From positions 310,001 through 374,000 of the forward strand of contig NZ_BNCI01000002.1 of NCBI RefSeq assembly GCF_014656395.1: a DNA stretch of 64,000 nucleotides. The letters run 5' to 3'. A program made the translations under genes and the position numbers. This stretch comes from Kordiimonas sediminis (lineage in GTDB: Bacteria > Pseudomonadota > Alphaproteobacteria > Sphingomonadales > Kordiimonadaceae). Below are positions 9,297 to 19,300 of the stretch, in pieces. The notes below the pieces were generated by a model that saw nothing but the letters and a program-made list of their open reading frames with translations, searched no databases and had not been told where the DNA came from. Every line of letters begins with the position of its first letter. Position 1 is the stretch's first letter.

Positions 9297-9848
9297 ATGA
9301 CAAAAAGACTGACCAAATCAAATTGGCTACAGCATGGTTTTACTGTGTTGCAGTCAGACGGGCATGTGGCTTTAAAGGCAGGCAGCCTTGTAAAGGAGCT
9401 TGGTGTTTCGCGCGGTAGTTTCTACTGGCATTTTGATTCAGTTGATGACTTCAAGTCACAACTGTTAAATGCATGGCGGGAAGACCTTACGCAATCAATC
9501 ATCACAGACCTTCAATCGCTTCCGAACGGTGAAGAGCAGTTGACTGAACTCATACACCGCGTCATTACGCATTCGCAAACCTTAGAGGCCGCCATACGTG
9601 GCTGGGCTCAGGTTGACCCGTTAGCTGCTGCTGCTGTTAAGGAAGTAGACCAGTTGCGTATTGACTATGTGTCGAATACATTGGTGCGTGCTGGTGTGCA
9701 GGAGGATATCGCGCGGGGGCGTGCAACCCTTGTCGTATGGGCCCATATTGGTTTGGCCCTGTCGCCAGAGTTGGCGCAGTCCCTACCAGTGGCGTTTGCG
9801 GGGGATATTGCCCACTTGCTACATAGTCAATATGTCACCACTGCATAA
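9297..9848 (+). CDS. TetR-family transcriptional regulator
   Basis: A 183-residue regulator with an N-terminal HTH (residues about 8-50; VKELGVSRGSFYWHFDSVDDF is the recognition-helix region typical of TetR) and a divergent ligand-binding C-terminal domain. ATG at 9297 is preferred over 9285: neither has a Shine-Dalgarno site, but a -10 box ends 7 nt before 9297, so a leaderless transcript would start on it. It is divergent from the four-helix membrane protein and 39 nt ahead of a DUF4336 gene, likely in one transcript. Ligand unknown. Confidence 0.85.
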   Translation: MTKRLTKSNWLQHGFTVLQSDGHVALKAGSLVKELGVSRGSFYWHFDSVDDFKSQLLNAWREDLTQSIITDLQSLPNGEEQLTELIHRVITHSQTLEAAIRGWAQVDPLAAAAVKEVDQLRIDYVSNTLVRAGVQEDIARGRATLVVWAHIGLALSPELAQSLPVAFAGDIAHLLHSQYVTTA

Positions 9849-9887
9849 TACCGTTTCGAAAACGTAATAAATATAAGGAAAAGTACC

Positions 9888-10565
9888 GTGAGTATTCGTC
9901 AGGTTGATGAAGGTCTATGGTGTCTGGATTCAAGTTTTAAAGTTCTTGGTGCAAAGGGCAGTGCCCGTATGAGTATCGTATGGGTTGGTGATGGTGTGCT
10001 GATTTATTCGCCGGTGGCCCTATCACAGCAAGACCTTGATGCGATTGCTGACATTGGCCCAGTGCGGGCGATTATCGCACCCAATACGATGCATTATCTT
10101 TACTTCCGACAGGCGCTTCAGGCGTTCCCGGATGCGACAGCATGGATCGCAGATGGGGTGGTTTTAAAAATTGGATCGGTTGAGGGTGCAAAGACACTAA
10201 AGGATGCAACGCCGATTGCATCAAATGAGTATCTGGAGCAGGTTACCTTTGAAGGGCATGATATTCAGGAAACTGTCCTGTATCATAAGGCCAGCAAAAC
10301 ACTGATTACCTGTGATCTGCTTTATAACATACAGTCAGAACAGTCTTTTAGTGAACGCATGTTCTTTCGTTTGATCCGGGCGTACGGCGCGCCCAAGGTT
10401 GCTTTTTACCATAAATCCTATGTGAAGGATAAAGAGGCGATGCAGCATGCAATCGATACGGTCTGTGCATGGGATATTCGGCGGATTGTAATGTCCCATG
10501 GCAGAATTATCGAAGACGAAAATGTGGCAGAGATTTTCCGCGATGCCTGGGCCGCGATTATCTAA
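9888..10565 (+). CDS. DUF4336 domain protein
   Basis: A 225-residue cytoplasmic protein that matches the DUF4336 family by pattern: VDEGLWCLDSSFKVLG near the start, IIAPNTMHYLYF where related metallo-beta-lactamase-fold proteins have their metal-binding motif, and a late MSHGRII segment. The fold is thought to be related to metallo-beta-lactamases but with an incomplete metal site; activity is unknown. The start is GTG with AAGGAAAAG upstream. It is probably co-transcribed with the TetR gene and so under its control. A 7-bp hairpin without a T-run (10570-10588) follows. Confidence 0.75.
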   Translation: MSIRQVDEGLWCLDSSFKVLGAKGSARMSIVWVGDGVLIYSPVALSQQDLDAIADIGPVRAIIAPNTMHYLYFRQALQAFPDATAWIADGVVLKIGSVEGAKTLKDATPIASNEYLEQVTFEGHDIQETVLYHKASKTLITCDLLYNIQSEQSFSERMFFRLIRAYGAPKVAFYHKSYVKDKEAMQHAIDTVCAWDIRRIVMSHGRIIEDENVAEIFRDAWAAII

Positions 10566-10747
10566 TGTAGACTGTCAGTAAGACAGTCCTGATAACTACT
10601 TCTTTAGATAGGGCGCTGCAGGGCGTGACGTAATTGTTACGCCTTATTTGCTCCGTATAAGGCGCAAAAGGATGCAAGGCCCTGCAAAACAGCCAGTTGA
10701 AGTATGATTTTCATTGGGCTTGAAAACCCCGGTTATCCTGGGGTTGA

Positions 10748-10837
10748 TGGCGGAGACGAAGGGATTCGAACCCTCGATACCGTTTCCAGTATACTCCCTT
10801 AGCAGGGGAGCGCTTTCAGCCACTCAGCCACGTCTCC
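10748..10837 (-). tRNA. tRNA-Ser (GCU)
   Basis: A complete cloverleaf on the minus strand: acceptor GGAGACG / CGTCTCC, discriminator G, encoded CCA (10748-10750), anticodon loop CTGCTAA giving anticodon GCU, a long class II variable arm and the T-loop GGTTCGAATCC. The anticodon and the long variable arm identify a serine tRNA for AGC/AGU codons. Length is 90 nt including CCA. Confidence 0.97.
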
Positions 10838-11171
10838 GAGGCCGTGAATATATAAACCGCTCAGGTATGTCAACGCTCCATTCTTAAAAAGTATAAAAAA
10901 ATTTATGTGACCCTTTCATATTTATAACTTGTGTAGCTGGACCTGATTATCCATCATGGCATTCAAGCTGACATGTTGGGGGTTTTCCGCGCGAATTTTT
11001 GCCGTCAAAAGTGGCTGATAAGTTCATGTGCAGCCTTCATATAAGACAAGGCAGAGCATGAAAGTGCTATCTGATGGCAAGACGGCATGTCGGTACGGTA
11101 CCAAGCAGGTTCTCAAAGGTTTGTATGCCGGGTAAAGAGCTGCATCAGGAATAGAAAAAGAGTTATGTATT
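10838..11171. other. non-coding stretch between tRNA-Ser and the thioesterase
   Basis: About 330 nt without a convincing gene. It must hold the tRNA promoter (minus strand) and the thioesterase promoter (plus strand). I see AT-rich patches near 10885-10935 but no clear hairpin, repeat or small gene. Confidence 0.5.
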
Positions 11172-11984
11172 ATGAGTGATTGGACATTTCCGGACGTTAT
11201 TGACACGGTCAAGGGGCAAAACGGGGCTTACACCGCAGAAGTGCCAGACAATTGGCTGCAAGGCCGTGCTGCATTTGGTGGCCTGACCGGCGCGATTGGC
11301 GTGCGTGCGCTGCAGCTTCATAGCCAGGAAACACGCCCCTTGCGGTCCTTAATGGTTTCATTCGTCGGGCCGATGCAAAGTGGGACGTGTGAAATACATG
11401 TCAGAACGCTGCGTACCGGGAAATCTGTTGCACAGTACTGTGTAGAGATTACGCAAGGAGACGCCTTTATCGCACAGATATCAGCTGTGTACGGACAGGG
11501 ACGTGACGAACTTCGTTACAGGCAGCCAGCACGGGATGACTTACCCCCGCTGGATAAATATCCGTCCGCGCCTTTTGTGAAGGGGGTGATGCCAAACTTT
11601 ATCCAGTATTTTGAGAATAAATGGGTGGGGAACGGTATGCCGATGTCAGGCAAAGAAGATTCGACACTGAATTTATGGACCCGACTGCGCGATGATATGA
11701 GCGCCTATCCACTTGAACGCATGATGGCGATTGCAGATGTGCCGCCCCCAGTGGTGATGTCGCATTATACTTCACCGCTTGTAGCAAGCAGCCTGACCTG
11801 GAAAATTGAAATACTGACACAGCCGCAGGATTTTGAAACACAGTGGTTCCATCTGGACTATACGCTGGAGGATGCACAGGACGGCTATAGCCAGCAGGCA
11901 GGGCGTATCTATGACGAGGCAGGCAATCTGATCATGCTAAGCCACCAATGCATGTGTTATTTCAGTGGCAAGTCTTTTTCCTAA
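11172..11984 (+). CDS. acyl-CoA thioesterase family protein (TesB-like)
   Basis: A 270-residue protein of the TesB-like double-hotdog thioesterase type, which hydrolyses acyl-CoA to free acid. Visible are the first hotdog (WLQGRAAFGGLTGAIGVRALQ, then RPLRSLMVSFVGPM) and a second hotdog in the C-terminal half (WFHLDYTLEDAQDGYSQQAGRIYDEAG). The substrate chain length cannot be told. The upstream ribosome site is weak (AAAGAG), but the reading frame and family match fix the start well. It is a single gene ended by a strong terminator. Confidence 0.82.
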   Translation: MSDWTFPDVIDTVKGQNGAYTAEVPDNWLQGRAAFGGLTGAIGVRALQLHSQETRPLRSLMVSFVGPMQSGTCEIHVRTLRTGKSVAQYCVEITQGDAFIAQISAVYGQGRDELRYRQPARDDLPPLDKYPSAPFVKGVMPNFIQYFENKWVGNGMPMSGKEDSTLNLWTRLRDDMSAYPLERMMAIADVPPPVVMSHYTSPLVASSLTWKIEILTQPQDFETQWFHLDYTLEDAQDGYSQQAGRIYDEAGNLIMLSHQCMCYFSGKSFS

Positions 11985-12007
11985 GCGGGGAGGCACGACA
12001 AAAGCAT

Positions 12008-12030
12008 AAAGGGGCGCCGAGGCCCCTTTT
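12008..12030 (+). terminator. rho-independent terminator after the thioesterase
   Basis: AAAGGGGC and GCCCCTTT form an 8-bp stem with a 6-nt loop, followed by TTTT. The flanking A and T runs would also allow it to act on the convergent DUF6702 transcript. Confidence 0.8.
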
Positions 12031-12065
12031 GTGAAGTGATTAGTGGCTGCCTAGGTATTTGGCCT

Positions 12066-12581
12066 TTACGGCAGGGGCGCAGACTTTACACCTTCATCAC
12101 CTTGAAAAATAAGGGTCTGGACATTTCTGCCCCTGCGGATGTTTACATGGTTGCCAAAGGATCCGAACACATCCCGTAGTATGTAGCAGTCTACGGTAAT
12201 TGTCTGTGGTGCCGTCTCAAGCGTAGCTTCCTGATAGATATAAATATAGTCGCCGTCCACTTCTGCACCAATCAGGGTTACATCAGTCTTGGCATTGTCG
12301 TGCCACAGGGAAAAATTCTGTGAAGTATACAGCGCGAAGCGGGCCTGTGCCTCCAGCTCCATGACGGACATGCCTGTGGCACCCTGATCGGAAAGCAATA
12401 ACGCTTCCTGTGCGTCATGATAATGGATTTTGTGTGTGATCTCGATTGTCATGCCTGCAGCGGCTGGCAGATACTCTAACGTGGTTATGGACATCTGCGT
12501 ACGGTGTGCGTGCGCACCGGTTATGCTGAACTGCATGAGTATCAACACAGAGAACAGATAGAGTGCGAACTTTTTAATCAT
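12066..12581 (-). CDS. exported DUF6702 family protein
   Basis: A protein of about 171 residues with a clear Sec signal peptide (basic MIKKF, hydrophobic core, cleavage after AHA). The mature part matches DUF6702 as I remember it: an all-beta domain beginning HRTQMSITTLEY with a later THKIHYHDAQ segment. Function unknown. ATG at 12581 gives the neatest signal peptide; ATG at 12593 adds four residues, and neither has a strong ribosome site. It lies 111 nt downstream of an M1 peptidase gene on the same strand, a pairing I recall from other genomes. Confidence 0.75.
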   Translation of the reverse strand: MIKKFALYLFSVLILMQFSITGAHAHRTQMSITTLEYLPAAAGMTIEITHKIHYHDAQEALLLSDQGATGMSVMELEAQARFALYTSQNFSLWHDNAKTDVTLIGAEVDGDYIYIYQEATLETAPQTITVDCYILRDVFGSFGNHVNIRRGRNVQTLIFQGDEGVKSAPLP

Positions 12582-12624
12582 CAGTAATCTCATTAATGCA
12601 ATAAGGCAGGGGGCTTCATAGAAA

Positions 12625-12659
12625 ACCCGCCTGCATATGTTGGATATACACAGGCGGGT
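12625..12659 (-). terminator. hairpin between M1 peptidase and DUF6702 genes
   Basis: ACCCGCCTG and CAGGCGGGT make a 9-bp GC-rich stem; on the minus strand it is followed by TTTTC. It could terminate or attenuate transcription from the peptidase into the DUF6702 gene. Confidence 0.65.
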
Positions 12660-12704
12660 CCATTTTGTACACTGCGCCTGACCATGTAGTCAGGAAAGTA
12701 AGGT

Positions 12705-15149
12705 TTAGTTAGCTGGTGTCAGCGGGACTTCCTTGTCGTCACCTTTTGCTTCTGCCTTGGCGCGATCTTTCAGCTTCACCAGCATATCTGCCATCAAGTC
12801 CTTACGTTTGCGGTCGCTTTTGTAAAGTTTGATCCGCGATTGGCTGATTTGCTGTGGGAAATGATTATTTCCAAAGTCTGCATCAGCCGTCTGATGGTGT
12901 CTATCAAGCTCAACCGAGGCGATTTTCTTGTCACGAATGATCATTTTGGTGACATTCATGCTGTTAAAGCGCCAGATTTCTGCTGGTATCAGCATGTCTT
13001 CGCTACTGCCATCTTCAAAATGAAGCGTTACAGGCAGGGGTGACGGCACGCCGCCGATATTTTTGAAGTCTACGAAATAGATGAAGTTCTTGTCTGCCAT
13101 AGCTTTTTCGTAAACGCGTTTCTGCCATGGTTTCAGACCATCCAGGAAGCTATTAAACTCATTCCTATCCTTATTGGTGACAGTGAACTCATCATTGTCG
13201 TTATACATATCCTTCAATGCAGGAACACGTTGCAGGCGTGTTTTGATGCCCGCCTCGCGGTTACGGCTTTGCTGCAGTGGCTCGGGCTGATCCTTAGCTT
13301 TCTGCGCCCGGTCTTGCGGGAATTCCACCTCTGGGTCCTGTGTGGATACGGTGTAGGAACGGACATCCGTAATACCGATGTCTACATGGTCATTGGTGTA
13401 GAACCATGCACGCCAGAACCAGTCCAGGTCGACACCCGATGCATCTTCCATTGTGCGGAAAAAGTCGGCCGGTGTCGGTCGCTTGAATTTCCAGCGGCGT
13501 GCGTATTCCTTGAATGCATAATCAAACTGTTCGCGGCCCATCACGGTTTCGCGCAGGACAGTCAGGGCAGATGCAGGCTTGGTATAAGCATTCGGGCCAA
13601 AGGAAATAACACTGTCAGACTGGGTCATGATCGGCACTTGATTTGCACTGGTCATATAATCTGTAATGCTGTCCAGAAGGTTTGTTTTATTTCCAAACGC
13701 TGGGAAGTTCTCTTCCCATTCTACTTCAGCAAGATATTCCAGGAAGGTGTTTAGACCTTCATCCATCCATGTCCAACGACGTTCGTCTGAATTGACCACC
13801 ATCGGGAAATAGATATGACCGATTTCGTGGATAACCACACCGATCAAACCGTATTTTGTCCGGCGTGAGTAGGTCTTCTGGCCAGTTTCCTTGTCCAGGA
13901 CGGGTCGATAACCGTTGAAAGTGATCATGGGATATTCCATGCCGCCACCGGCCCATGTGTTTACGCTTTGCGCAACAGGGTACGGGTAAGGGAAGGAATA
14001 TTTGCTATATACATCCATGGTATGGACAACAGCCTGTGTAGAATAAAGCGACCAGACAGGATCTGCTTCATTCGGGAAGAAAGACATTGCCATAACGGTG
14101 TCGTATTTACCGCCCTCCTGGTGGTGCGCCATCGCGTCCCAGATGTATTTGCGGCTACTGGACCAGGCAAAGTCGCGGACATTCTCAGCGCTAAATTTCC
14201 ATGTTTTCAGGTCAGTTTCTTTGTCCTGTTCGTTCTCAAGGGCCTCTTCCGGCGTGACAATATAAATTGGCTTGTCGGACTTTTCCGCTTGCTTCAGGCG
14301 GTCACGCTGGGTTTTGGTTAGTACAGCGCCCGGGTTTGTCAAAACGCCCGTAGAAGAAACGATGTGGTCACTTGGAACGGTGATTTCTACATCATAATCG
14401 CCAAATTCAAGGGTAAATTCACCCTGGCCGAGGAATTGTTTATGCTGCCAGCCAGTATAGTCTGTGAATGCAGCCATCCGAGGGAACCACTGGGCAAGAA
14501 AGTAGATATATGTATCATTTTCCTCAAACCACTCATAGCCACCGCGGCCTCCGATCGAGGCTTCCTGAATGATGTTATGTTCCCAGTCGATAGAGAATAC
14601 TGTCTGACCACCAGTCTTCAGTGGCGCAGGCAGGTCAATCCGCATCATTGTATCAACAATGGTATATTTCAGATCGTTACCGCGCGCGTCTTTCACTGCT
14701 TTGATTTCTGCACCGTATGGGCGTTCTTCATGTGACTGTTCGCGGCGCAGGGCGCTGAAAGACAGGCTGTCTTTACCGTCTCGTTTGGACGCAGTCTCTG
14801 TCCGGCGGGAAATGGAGCCATTATTGAACTTATTCTGATCCAGCTGCACCCAAAGATAACGAAGAGAGGTAGGGGCATTGTTTGTGTAGGTAATTGTTTC
14901 GGCGCCGATTATACGACGGTTTTGCTCATCCAGCCGAACTTTGATCTTATAATCGGCTTCCTGCTGCCAGTAGTTTGGCCCAGGGGCGCCACTTGCATCA
15001 CGATAAACGTTTGGAGACGGCAGAATTTCTTCCAGCTGTTTGAAGGCACGTGCGCCGCTGCCGATACTCTCATCTGCTTGAGCGATAGAACCACTCAGAA
15101 GCAAACCAGCACCGGCTACTAATGACATTAGTGTTTTTACTCGAATCAT
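12705..15149 (-). CDS. M1-family metallopeptidase, exported
   Basis: Zinc aminopeptidase-like protein of about 814 residues with a Sec signal peptide (MIRVKTLMSLVAGAGLLL, cleavage near AQA). The gluzincin site is intact: His441-Glu442-x-x-His445 (HEIGHIYFP) and Glu464 (WMDEGLNTF), the required 18-residue spacing. An N-terminal beta domain precedes it (residues about 60-330) and a variable region follows. ATG at 15149 is chosen for its GAGGGGA ribosome site; an ATG at 15167 lies upstream. The exopeptidase motif GxMEN appears as GGGMEYP, so aminopeptidase specificity is not certain. Probably periplasmic, in peptide scavenging. Confidence 0.9.
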   Translation of the reverse strand: MIRVKTLMSLVAGAGLLLSGSIAQADESIGSGARAFKQLEEILPSPNVYRDASGAPGPNYWQQEADYKIKVRLDEQNRRIIGAETITYTNNAPTSLRYLWVQLDQNKFNNGSISRRTETASKRDGKDSLSFSALRREQSHEERPYGAEIKAVKDARGNDLKYTIVDTMMRIDLPAPLKTGGQTVFSIDWEHNIIQEASIGGRGGYEWFEENDTYIYFLAQWFPRMAAFTDYTGWQHKQFLGQGEFTLEFGDYDVEITVPSDHIVSSTGVLTNPGAVLTKTQRDRLKQAEKSDKPIYIVTPEEALENEQDKETDLKTWKFSAENVRDFAWSSSRKYIWDAMAHHQEGGKYDTVMAMSFFPNEADPVWSLYSTQAVVHTMDVYSKYSFPYPYPVAQSVNTWAGGGMEYPMITFNGYRPVLDKETGQKTYSRRTKYGLIGVVIHEIGHIYFPMVVNSDERRWTWMDEGLNTFLEYLAEVEWEENFPAFGNKTNLLDSITDYMTSANQVPIMTQSDSVISFGPNAYTKPASALTVLRETVMGREQFDYAFKEYARRWKFKRPTPADFFRTMEDASGVDLDWFWRAWFYTNDHVDIGITDVRSYTVSTQDPEVEFPQDRAQKAKDQPEPLQQSRNREAGIKTRLQRVPALKDMYNDNDEFTVTNKDRNEFNSFLDGLKPWQKRVYEKAMADKNFIYFVDFKNIGGVPSPLPVTLHFEDGSSEDMLIPAEIWRFNSMNVTKMIIRDKKIASVELDRHHQTADADFGNNHFPQQISQSRIKLYKSDRKRKDLMADMLVKLKDRAKAEAKGDDKEVPLTPAN

Positions 15150-15351
15150 GAACGATGTTCCCCTCATCGGAAGGCTAGGACATTCCCGGACTGAACAGGG
15201 TGACGCGCCTTGGAATCAAAAATATTGCTTGATCGGGGGCCGGGCAGACTCCCGCTATCAAAGAGGCGACACTATCAAGAAGATAGCAGGCATTCAAGAT
15301 TTCAGTTGCAGGCAGGCTAAATGCAGAACTGGCAGTGTAAAAAGCGTATTG

Positions 15352-15828
15352 TCATAGGTCCGGAATGACAAGTGATTGGCTGTCTTTTACTTCTTCCATA
15401 ACGACATAGGTTCGTGTTCGGTCCACGCCGGGCAGCACAGCAAGCCTGCTGGCGAGGAACTTTCGGTACGCAGGCATGTTGCGCACGCGCACTTTCATCA
15501 GATAATCAAAGCCGCCTGCAACCATATGACATTCCTGAATCTCAGGGATTCGCTTTACAGCTTCATGGAATCGGTCAAATGCATCCACGCTGGTTTTATC
15601 CAGTGAAACTTCGATGAATGCAATCAGGTTCAAATTCAGCTTACTGCCGTCCAGTCGGGCCGTATATCCTTGTATATATTTGGCTTTTTCCAGGCGCTTG
15701 ACACGTTCAAGGCAGGGGGTAGGGCTAAGTCCAACCCGTGAGGCCAGCTCAACATTGGAAATGCGACCATCATTTTGCAGTTCTGTCAAAATCCGGCGAT
15801 CAATTTTATCTAGTCTGGAATCTTTCAT
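15352..15828 (-). CDS. putR: Lrp/AsnC-family regulator of putA
   Basis: A 158-residue Lrp/AsnC protein: N-terminal winged HTH (LDKIDRRILTELQNDGRISN, then ELASRVGLSPTPCLERVKRLE) and C-terminal RAM/ACT-like effector domain. It is divergent from putA with 147 nt between them, the arrangement of PutR, the proline-responsive activator of putA in alphaproteobacteria. The name therefore rests on family plus position. The spacer is AT-rich, as expected for Lrp binding, and includes the short repeat AGTG-N5-CACT next to the start codon. The ribosome site is weak. Confidence 0.85.
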   Translation of the reverse strand: MKDSRLDKIDRRILTELQNDGRISNVELASRVGLSPTPCLERVKRLEKAKYIQGYTARLDGSKLNLNLIAFIEVSLDKTSVDAFDRFHEAVKRIPEIQECHMVAGGFDYLMKVRVRNMPAYRKFLASRLAVLPGVDRTRTYVVMEEVKDSQSLVIPDL

Positions 15829-15975
15829 AATCAGTGCTTATCACTAAAAATAAAAAATTCACAGAATAAAATAATGTAAAAACATGAACAAAAAGAATTT
15901 AATCCTGCATAATAACTGGCATTGTCCCGCCATCATTTTAGCTGCCAGTAGGCCATTTGTTGTGAAGGAATGTGA

Positions 15976-18900
15976 ATGACTAACTCGTCTCCGAAGCTTT
16001 TGAAAGTCCGCGAAGAAATCCGTAGTCTGACCTACGCAAATGAAGATGTTTTGGTGCCTGAACTGATTGGGCGCATTAAGATGAACAGGTCGATTAGGGA
16101 AAAGGCTGTGCAAGATGCACAAGCCTTTGTAACAACTGCTAGAAGTCGTCAGAAGGAACGTAGTCTTCTTGATGCTTTTCTGCAGGAGTTTGGATTGTCA
16201 AACCAGGAGGGTATTGCCCTTATGTGTTTGGCTGAGGCTTTGATGCGTGTTCCGGATGCAGATACTGCTGATGCATTGATTAACGAGAAGCTATCCAGTG
16301 GCAACTGGAGCAGCCATAAGGGCAGATCAGGTTCATCGTTTGTGAATGCCGCAACCTGGGCGTTGATGATTACAGGAAAATTCGTTCGTCTTGACCCGAA
16401 AATTACCAAAGATCCTTCCAAATGGATGAACGGTATGGTCTCTCGTTTGGGAGAACCTGTTGTACGCAAAGCAATTCAGCAGGCCATGAAGATCATGGGC
16501 AGTGAATTTGTTCTGGGTCGTACGATTCAGGAAGCAATCAAGCTGACTCGCAAAAACGGTAAGGTTTGTTCCTTTGATATGCTGGGAGAGGGTGCCCGAA
16601 CAGCTGTGGATGCTGATCGCTATTTCGAATCTTACAGTGAAGCTATTTCCAATGTAGCGGCAACGCGTCCAACCAGTCCTGAAGAAGGTCATGGTATTTC
16701 GGTAAAGTTATCGGCGCTGCACCCGCGATATGAATTCCAAAAGTCTGAGAGGGTAATGACGGAACTCTACCCCCGGATTCTGGAGCTTTGTAAAATGGCA
16801 AAGGCATCCAATATGCATCTGACAATTGATGCAGAGGAAGCAGCACGTTTGGATATGTCGCTGGACATTATCGAAGCATTGGCACGCGCGCCTGAACTGG
16901 CAGACTGGAATGGTCTGGGTCTGGCGCTACAGTGCTATGGTCGCCGTGCGTATGCAGTCCTGAAGTGGGTTATTGAACTGTCGCAGGAAACTGACCGGAA
17001 ATTTATGGTCCGTCTTGTAAAAGGCGCATACTGGGATACAGAAATTAAACTGGCACAGGAAGAAGGTCTGCCAGGGTACCCGGTTATGACACGCAAGGCG
17101 TCAACAGACGTTTCCTATCTGGCATGTGCATCCCTTGCGCTGAAAAACCGTGACGTTCTTTATCCGCAGTTTGCGACGCATAATGCCCATACGGTTGCAG
17201 CTGTTCTTCGGATTGCCGGCAATACAACAGGGTACGAATTCCAGCGCCTTCACGGTATGGGTGAGCTTATGTTCTCTTCCGCGGCAACCCATGTTGAAGA
17301 ATTCCCGCAGGTTCGCGTTTACGCGCCGGTGGGTAATCACAAGGATCTGCTGGCATACTTGGTCCGTCGTTTGTTGGAGAATGGTGCGAACTCTTCTTTT
17401 GTTAACCGTTTCCTTGATGAAAAGGTTGCAGTAGAGGATTTGGTTGTTGATCCGATTGAAATCGTTAATGACTATGCAACAATCGCCCACGATCAAATTC
17501 CACTTCCGCTCGAGATTTTCGGTAAGGACCGCCGTAATTCCAAGGGGCTGGATCTGACAGATATTGTCGATGTTGAGCCTTTGATGGATGATCTTGCCAA
17601 GTATCAGGATAAGGTGTGGAAAGCTGCGCCGATTATTGGCGGTAAGGATCAGGTCGGTATGGGGCAGCCCGCGACAAATCCTGCTATGCGTCTTGATGTG
17701 CTTGGTGAGGTACAGGAAGCAACGCAGGAGCAGGTATTGCTGGCAACAGAGCTTGCTGTTGAAGCATACCCAGACTGGGACTTTATCGGTGGTGAGGCGC
17801 GTGCAAGATATCTGGAAGATGCGGCGGACGCCCTTGAAGACAGATATAACGAGTTTATGGCGTTATTGGTGCGCGAGGCAGGGAAAACCTTGTCTGATGC
17901 AATTGCCGAAGTTCGCGAAGCTATTGACTTTCTGCGGTATTATGCAGCCCAGGCCCGTGCGGAGTTTACAGATCCAATCAGGATGCCTGGACCAACTGGC
18001 GAAAAGAACCTGTATAAACTTCATGGACGTGGTGTATTTGTTTGTATCAGTCCGTGGAACTTCCCATTGGCGATTTTCATGGGGCAGGTCGCTGCTGCAC
18101 TGGCTGCGGGTAATGCCGTTCTGGCCAAGCCGGCAGAGCAGACACCTATTGTTGCTTACGAGGCAGTGAAACTGTTGCACAAGGCAGGCATCCCTGGTGA
18201 CGTTCTGCATCTTCTGCCTGGTACGGGTGAGACAGTTGGTGCAACCCTGACATCCAGCGAGAAAATTGCAGGGGTAGCGATGACAGGGTCGACAGACACG
18301 GCCAAGATCATCTCTCGCGTGTTGGCGTACCGTGAAGGGCCGATCATTCCGTTCATTGCTGAAACTGGTGGTCAAAACGCCATGTTCGTAGACAGCACAG
18401 CCCTGCCTGAGCAGGTTGTGGATGATGTTGTGCGTTCAGCTTTCCACAGTGCAGGACAGCGCTGTAGTGCGCTTCGTATTCTGTATATTCAGGATAATAT
18501 TGCCGACACAGTGATCGAGATGATCAAAGGCGCCATGGATGAAATGGCACTGGGTGACCCTGCAAAACTGACGACCGATATTGGCCCTGTTATTGATGAT
18601 GAAGCCAAGCAGGGGCTGTTGGCGCATGCACATGCAATGTCGGATGCTGGTAAACTGTTGCACAAAGTCAAGCCGGGACCAGAGTGTTCAAACGGTGACT
18701 TTGTTGGCCTTTATATGTTTGAAATCAGTGGCGCGAACGATCTGCAGAAAGAGCAATTTGGCCCAATTCTGCATGTTGTTAGATATAAGACACGGGATTT
18801 GAAACGTCATTTGGATGAGTTGAAGGCAACTGGGTATGGCCTGACAATCGGAGTCCACAGTCGCATCGAGGGCATGGCAGATTATATTTACGCAAATAGT

Positions 18901-19098
18901 CTTGCTGGTAATACCTATGTCAACCGTGACCAGATTGGAGCCGTTGTTGGGGTTCAGCCATTCGGTGGTAAAGGGCTTTCTGGTACTGGGCCAAAGGCAG
19001 GTGGACCGCTTTACATGCACAGGTTTGCCGGGGAACGCGTCCTGACTATCAACACCGTTGCGACCGGCGGTAACGCTGATCTGTTGATGTTGGGTTAA
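15976..19098 (+). CDS. putA: bifunctional proline dehydrogenase / P5C dehydrogenase
   Basis: Oxidises proline to glutamate in two steps, FAD-dependent then NAD-dependent, with channelling between sites. The 1040-residue length and absence of an N-terminal ribbon-helix-helix domain mark the short, non-DNA-binding PutA type. The proline dehydrogenase barrel spans about residues 150-480 ([23 protein letters not shown], and a terminal [12 protein letters not shown]). The aldehyde dehydrogenase domain spans about 540-1020 with Glu796 (AETGGQN) and catalytic Cys830 (GQRCSALR). AAGGA lies 5 nt before the ATG. Its regulator PutR is divergent and a terminator follows. Confidence 0.97.
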   Translation: MTNSSPKLLKVREEIRSLTYANEDVLVPELIGRIKMNRSIREKAVQDAQAFVTTARSRQKERSLLDAFLQEFGLSNQEGIALMCLAEALMRVPDADTADALINEKLSSGNWSSHKGRSGSSFVNAATWALMITGKFVRLDPKITKDPSKWMNGMVSRLGEPVVRKAIQQAMKIMGSEFVLGRTIQEAIKLTRKNGKVCSFDMLGEGARTAVDADRYFESYSEAISNVAATRPTSPEEGHGISVKLSALHPRYEFQKSERVMTELYPRILELCKMAKASNMHLTIDAEEAARLDMSLDIIEALARAPELADWNGLGLALQCYGRRAYAVLKWVIELSQETDRKFMVRLVKGAYWDTEIKLAQEEGLPGYPVMTRKASTDVSYLACASLALKNRDVLYPQFATHNAHTVAAVLRIAGNTTGYEFQRLHGMGELMFSSAATHVEEFPQVRVYAPVGNHKDLLAYLVRRLLENGANSSFVNRFLDEKVAVEDLVVDPIEIVNDYATIAHDQIPLPLEIFGKDRRNSKGLDLTDIVDVEPLMDDLAKYQDKVWKAAPIIGGKDQVGMGQPATNPAMRLDVLGEVQEATQEQVLLATELAVEAYPDWDFIGGEARARYLEDAADALEDRYNEFMALLVREAGKTLSDAIAEVREAIDFLRYYAAQARAEFTDPIRMPGPTGEKNLYKLHGRGVFVCISPWNFPLAIFMGQVAAALAAGNAVLAKPAEQTPIVAYEAVKLLHKAGIPGDVLHLLPGTGETVGATLTSSEKIAGVAMTGSTDTAKIISRVLAYREGPIIPFIAETGGQNAMFVDSTALPEQVVDDVVRSAFHSAGQRCSALRILYIQDNIADTVIEMIKGAMDEMALGDPAKLTTDIGPVIDDEAKQGLLAHAHAMSDAGKLLHKVKPGPECSNGDFVGLYMFEISGANDLQKEQFGPILHVVRYKTRDLKRHLDELKATGYGLTIGVHSRIEGMADYIYANSLAGNTYVNRDQIGAVVGVQPFGGKGLSGTGPKAGGPLYMHRFAGERVLTINTVATGGNADLLMLG

Positions 19099-19121
19099 GC
19101 CTAAGATTTGAAAGAAGAGTA

Positions 19122-19158
19122 AATTCCTCGCTCTGGCACTCAGGGCGGGGAATTTTTT
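19122..19158 (+). terminator. rho-independent terminator after putA
   Basis: AATTCCTCGCTCT pairs with AGGGCGGGGAATT (13 bp with two G-U pairs) around a 7-nt loop and runs into TTTTTT. Confidence 0.85.
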
Positions 19159-19300
19159 GTTATGTCAGAGATACACTGCATCGATATGGGGCTGCAGCCA
19201 GAGTGTTTTCTGGATATGGAAAACGGTGCCCAAAAACATTGGTAAAGTTGACCGAATTGGGTATTCTCCCGCCATATTAACAGCTCGGGAGTCAGGTCAG

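Noticed and set aside
10570-10588. GACTGTC-AGTAA-GACAGTC hairpin after the DUF4336 gene
   Set aside because: It is a clean 7-bp dyad but has no T-run, so I did not call it a terminator.
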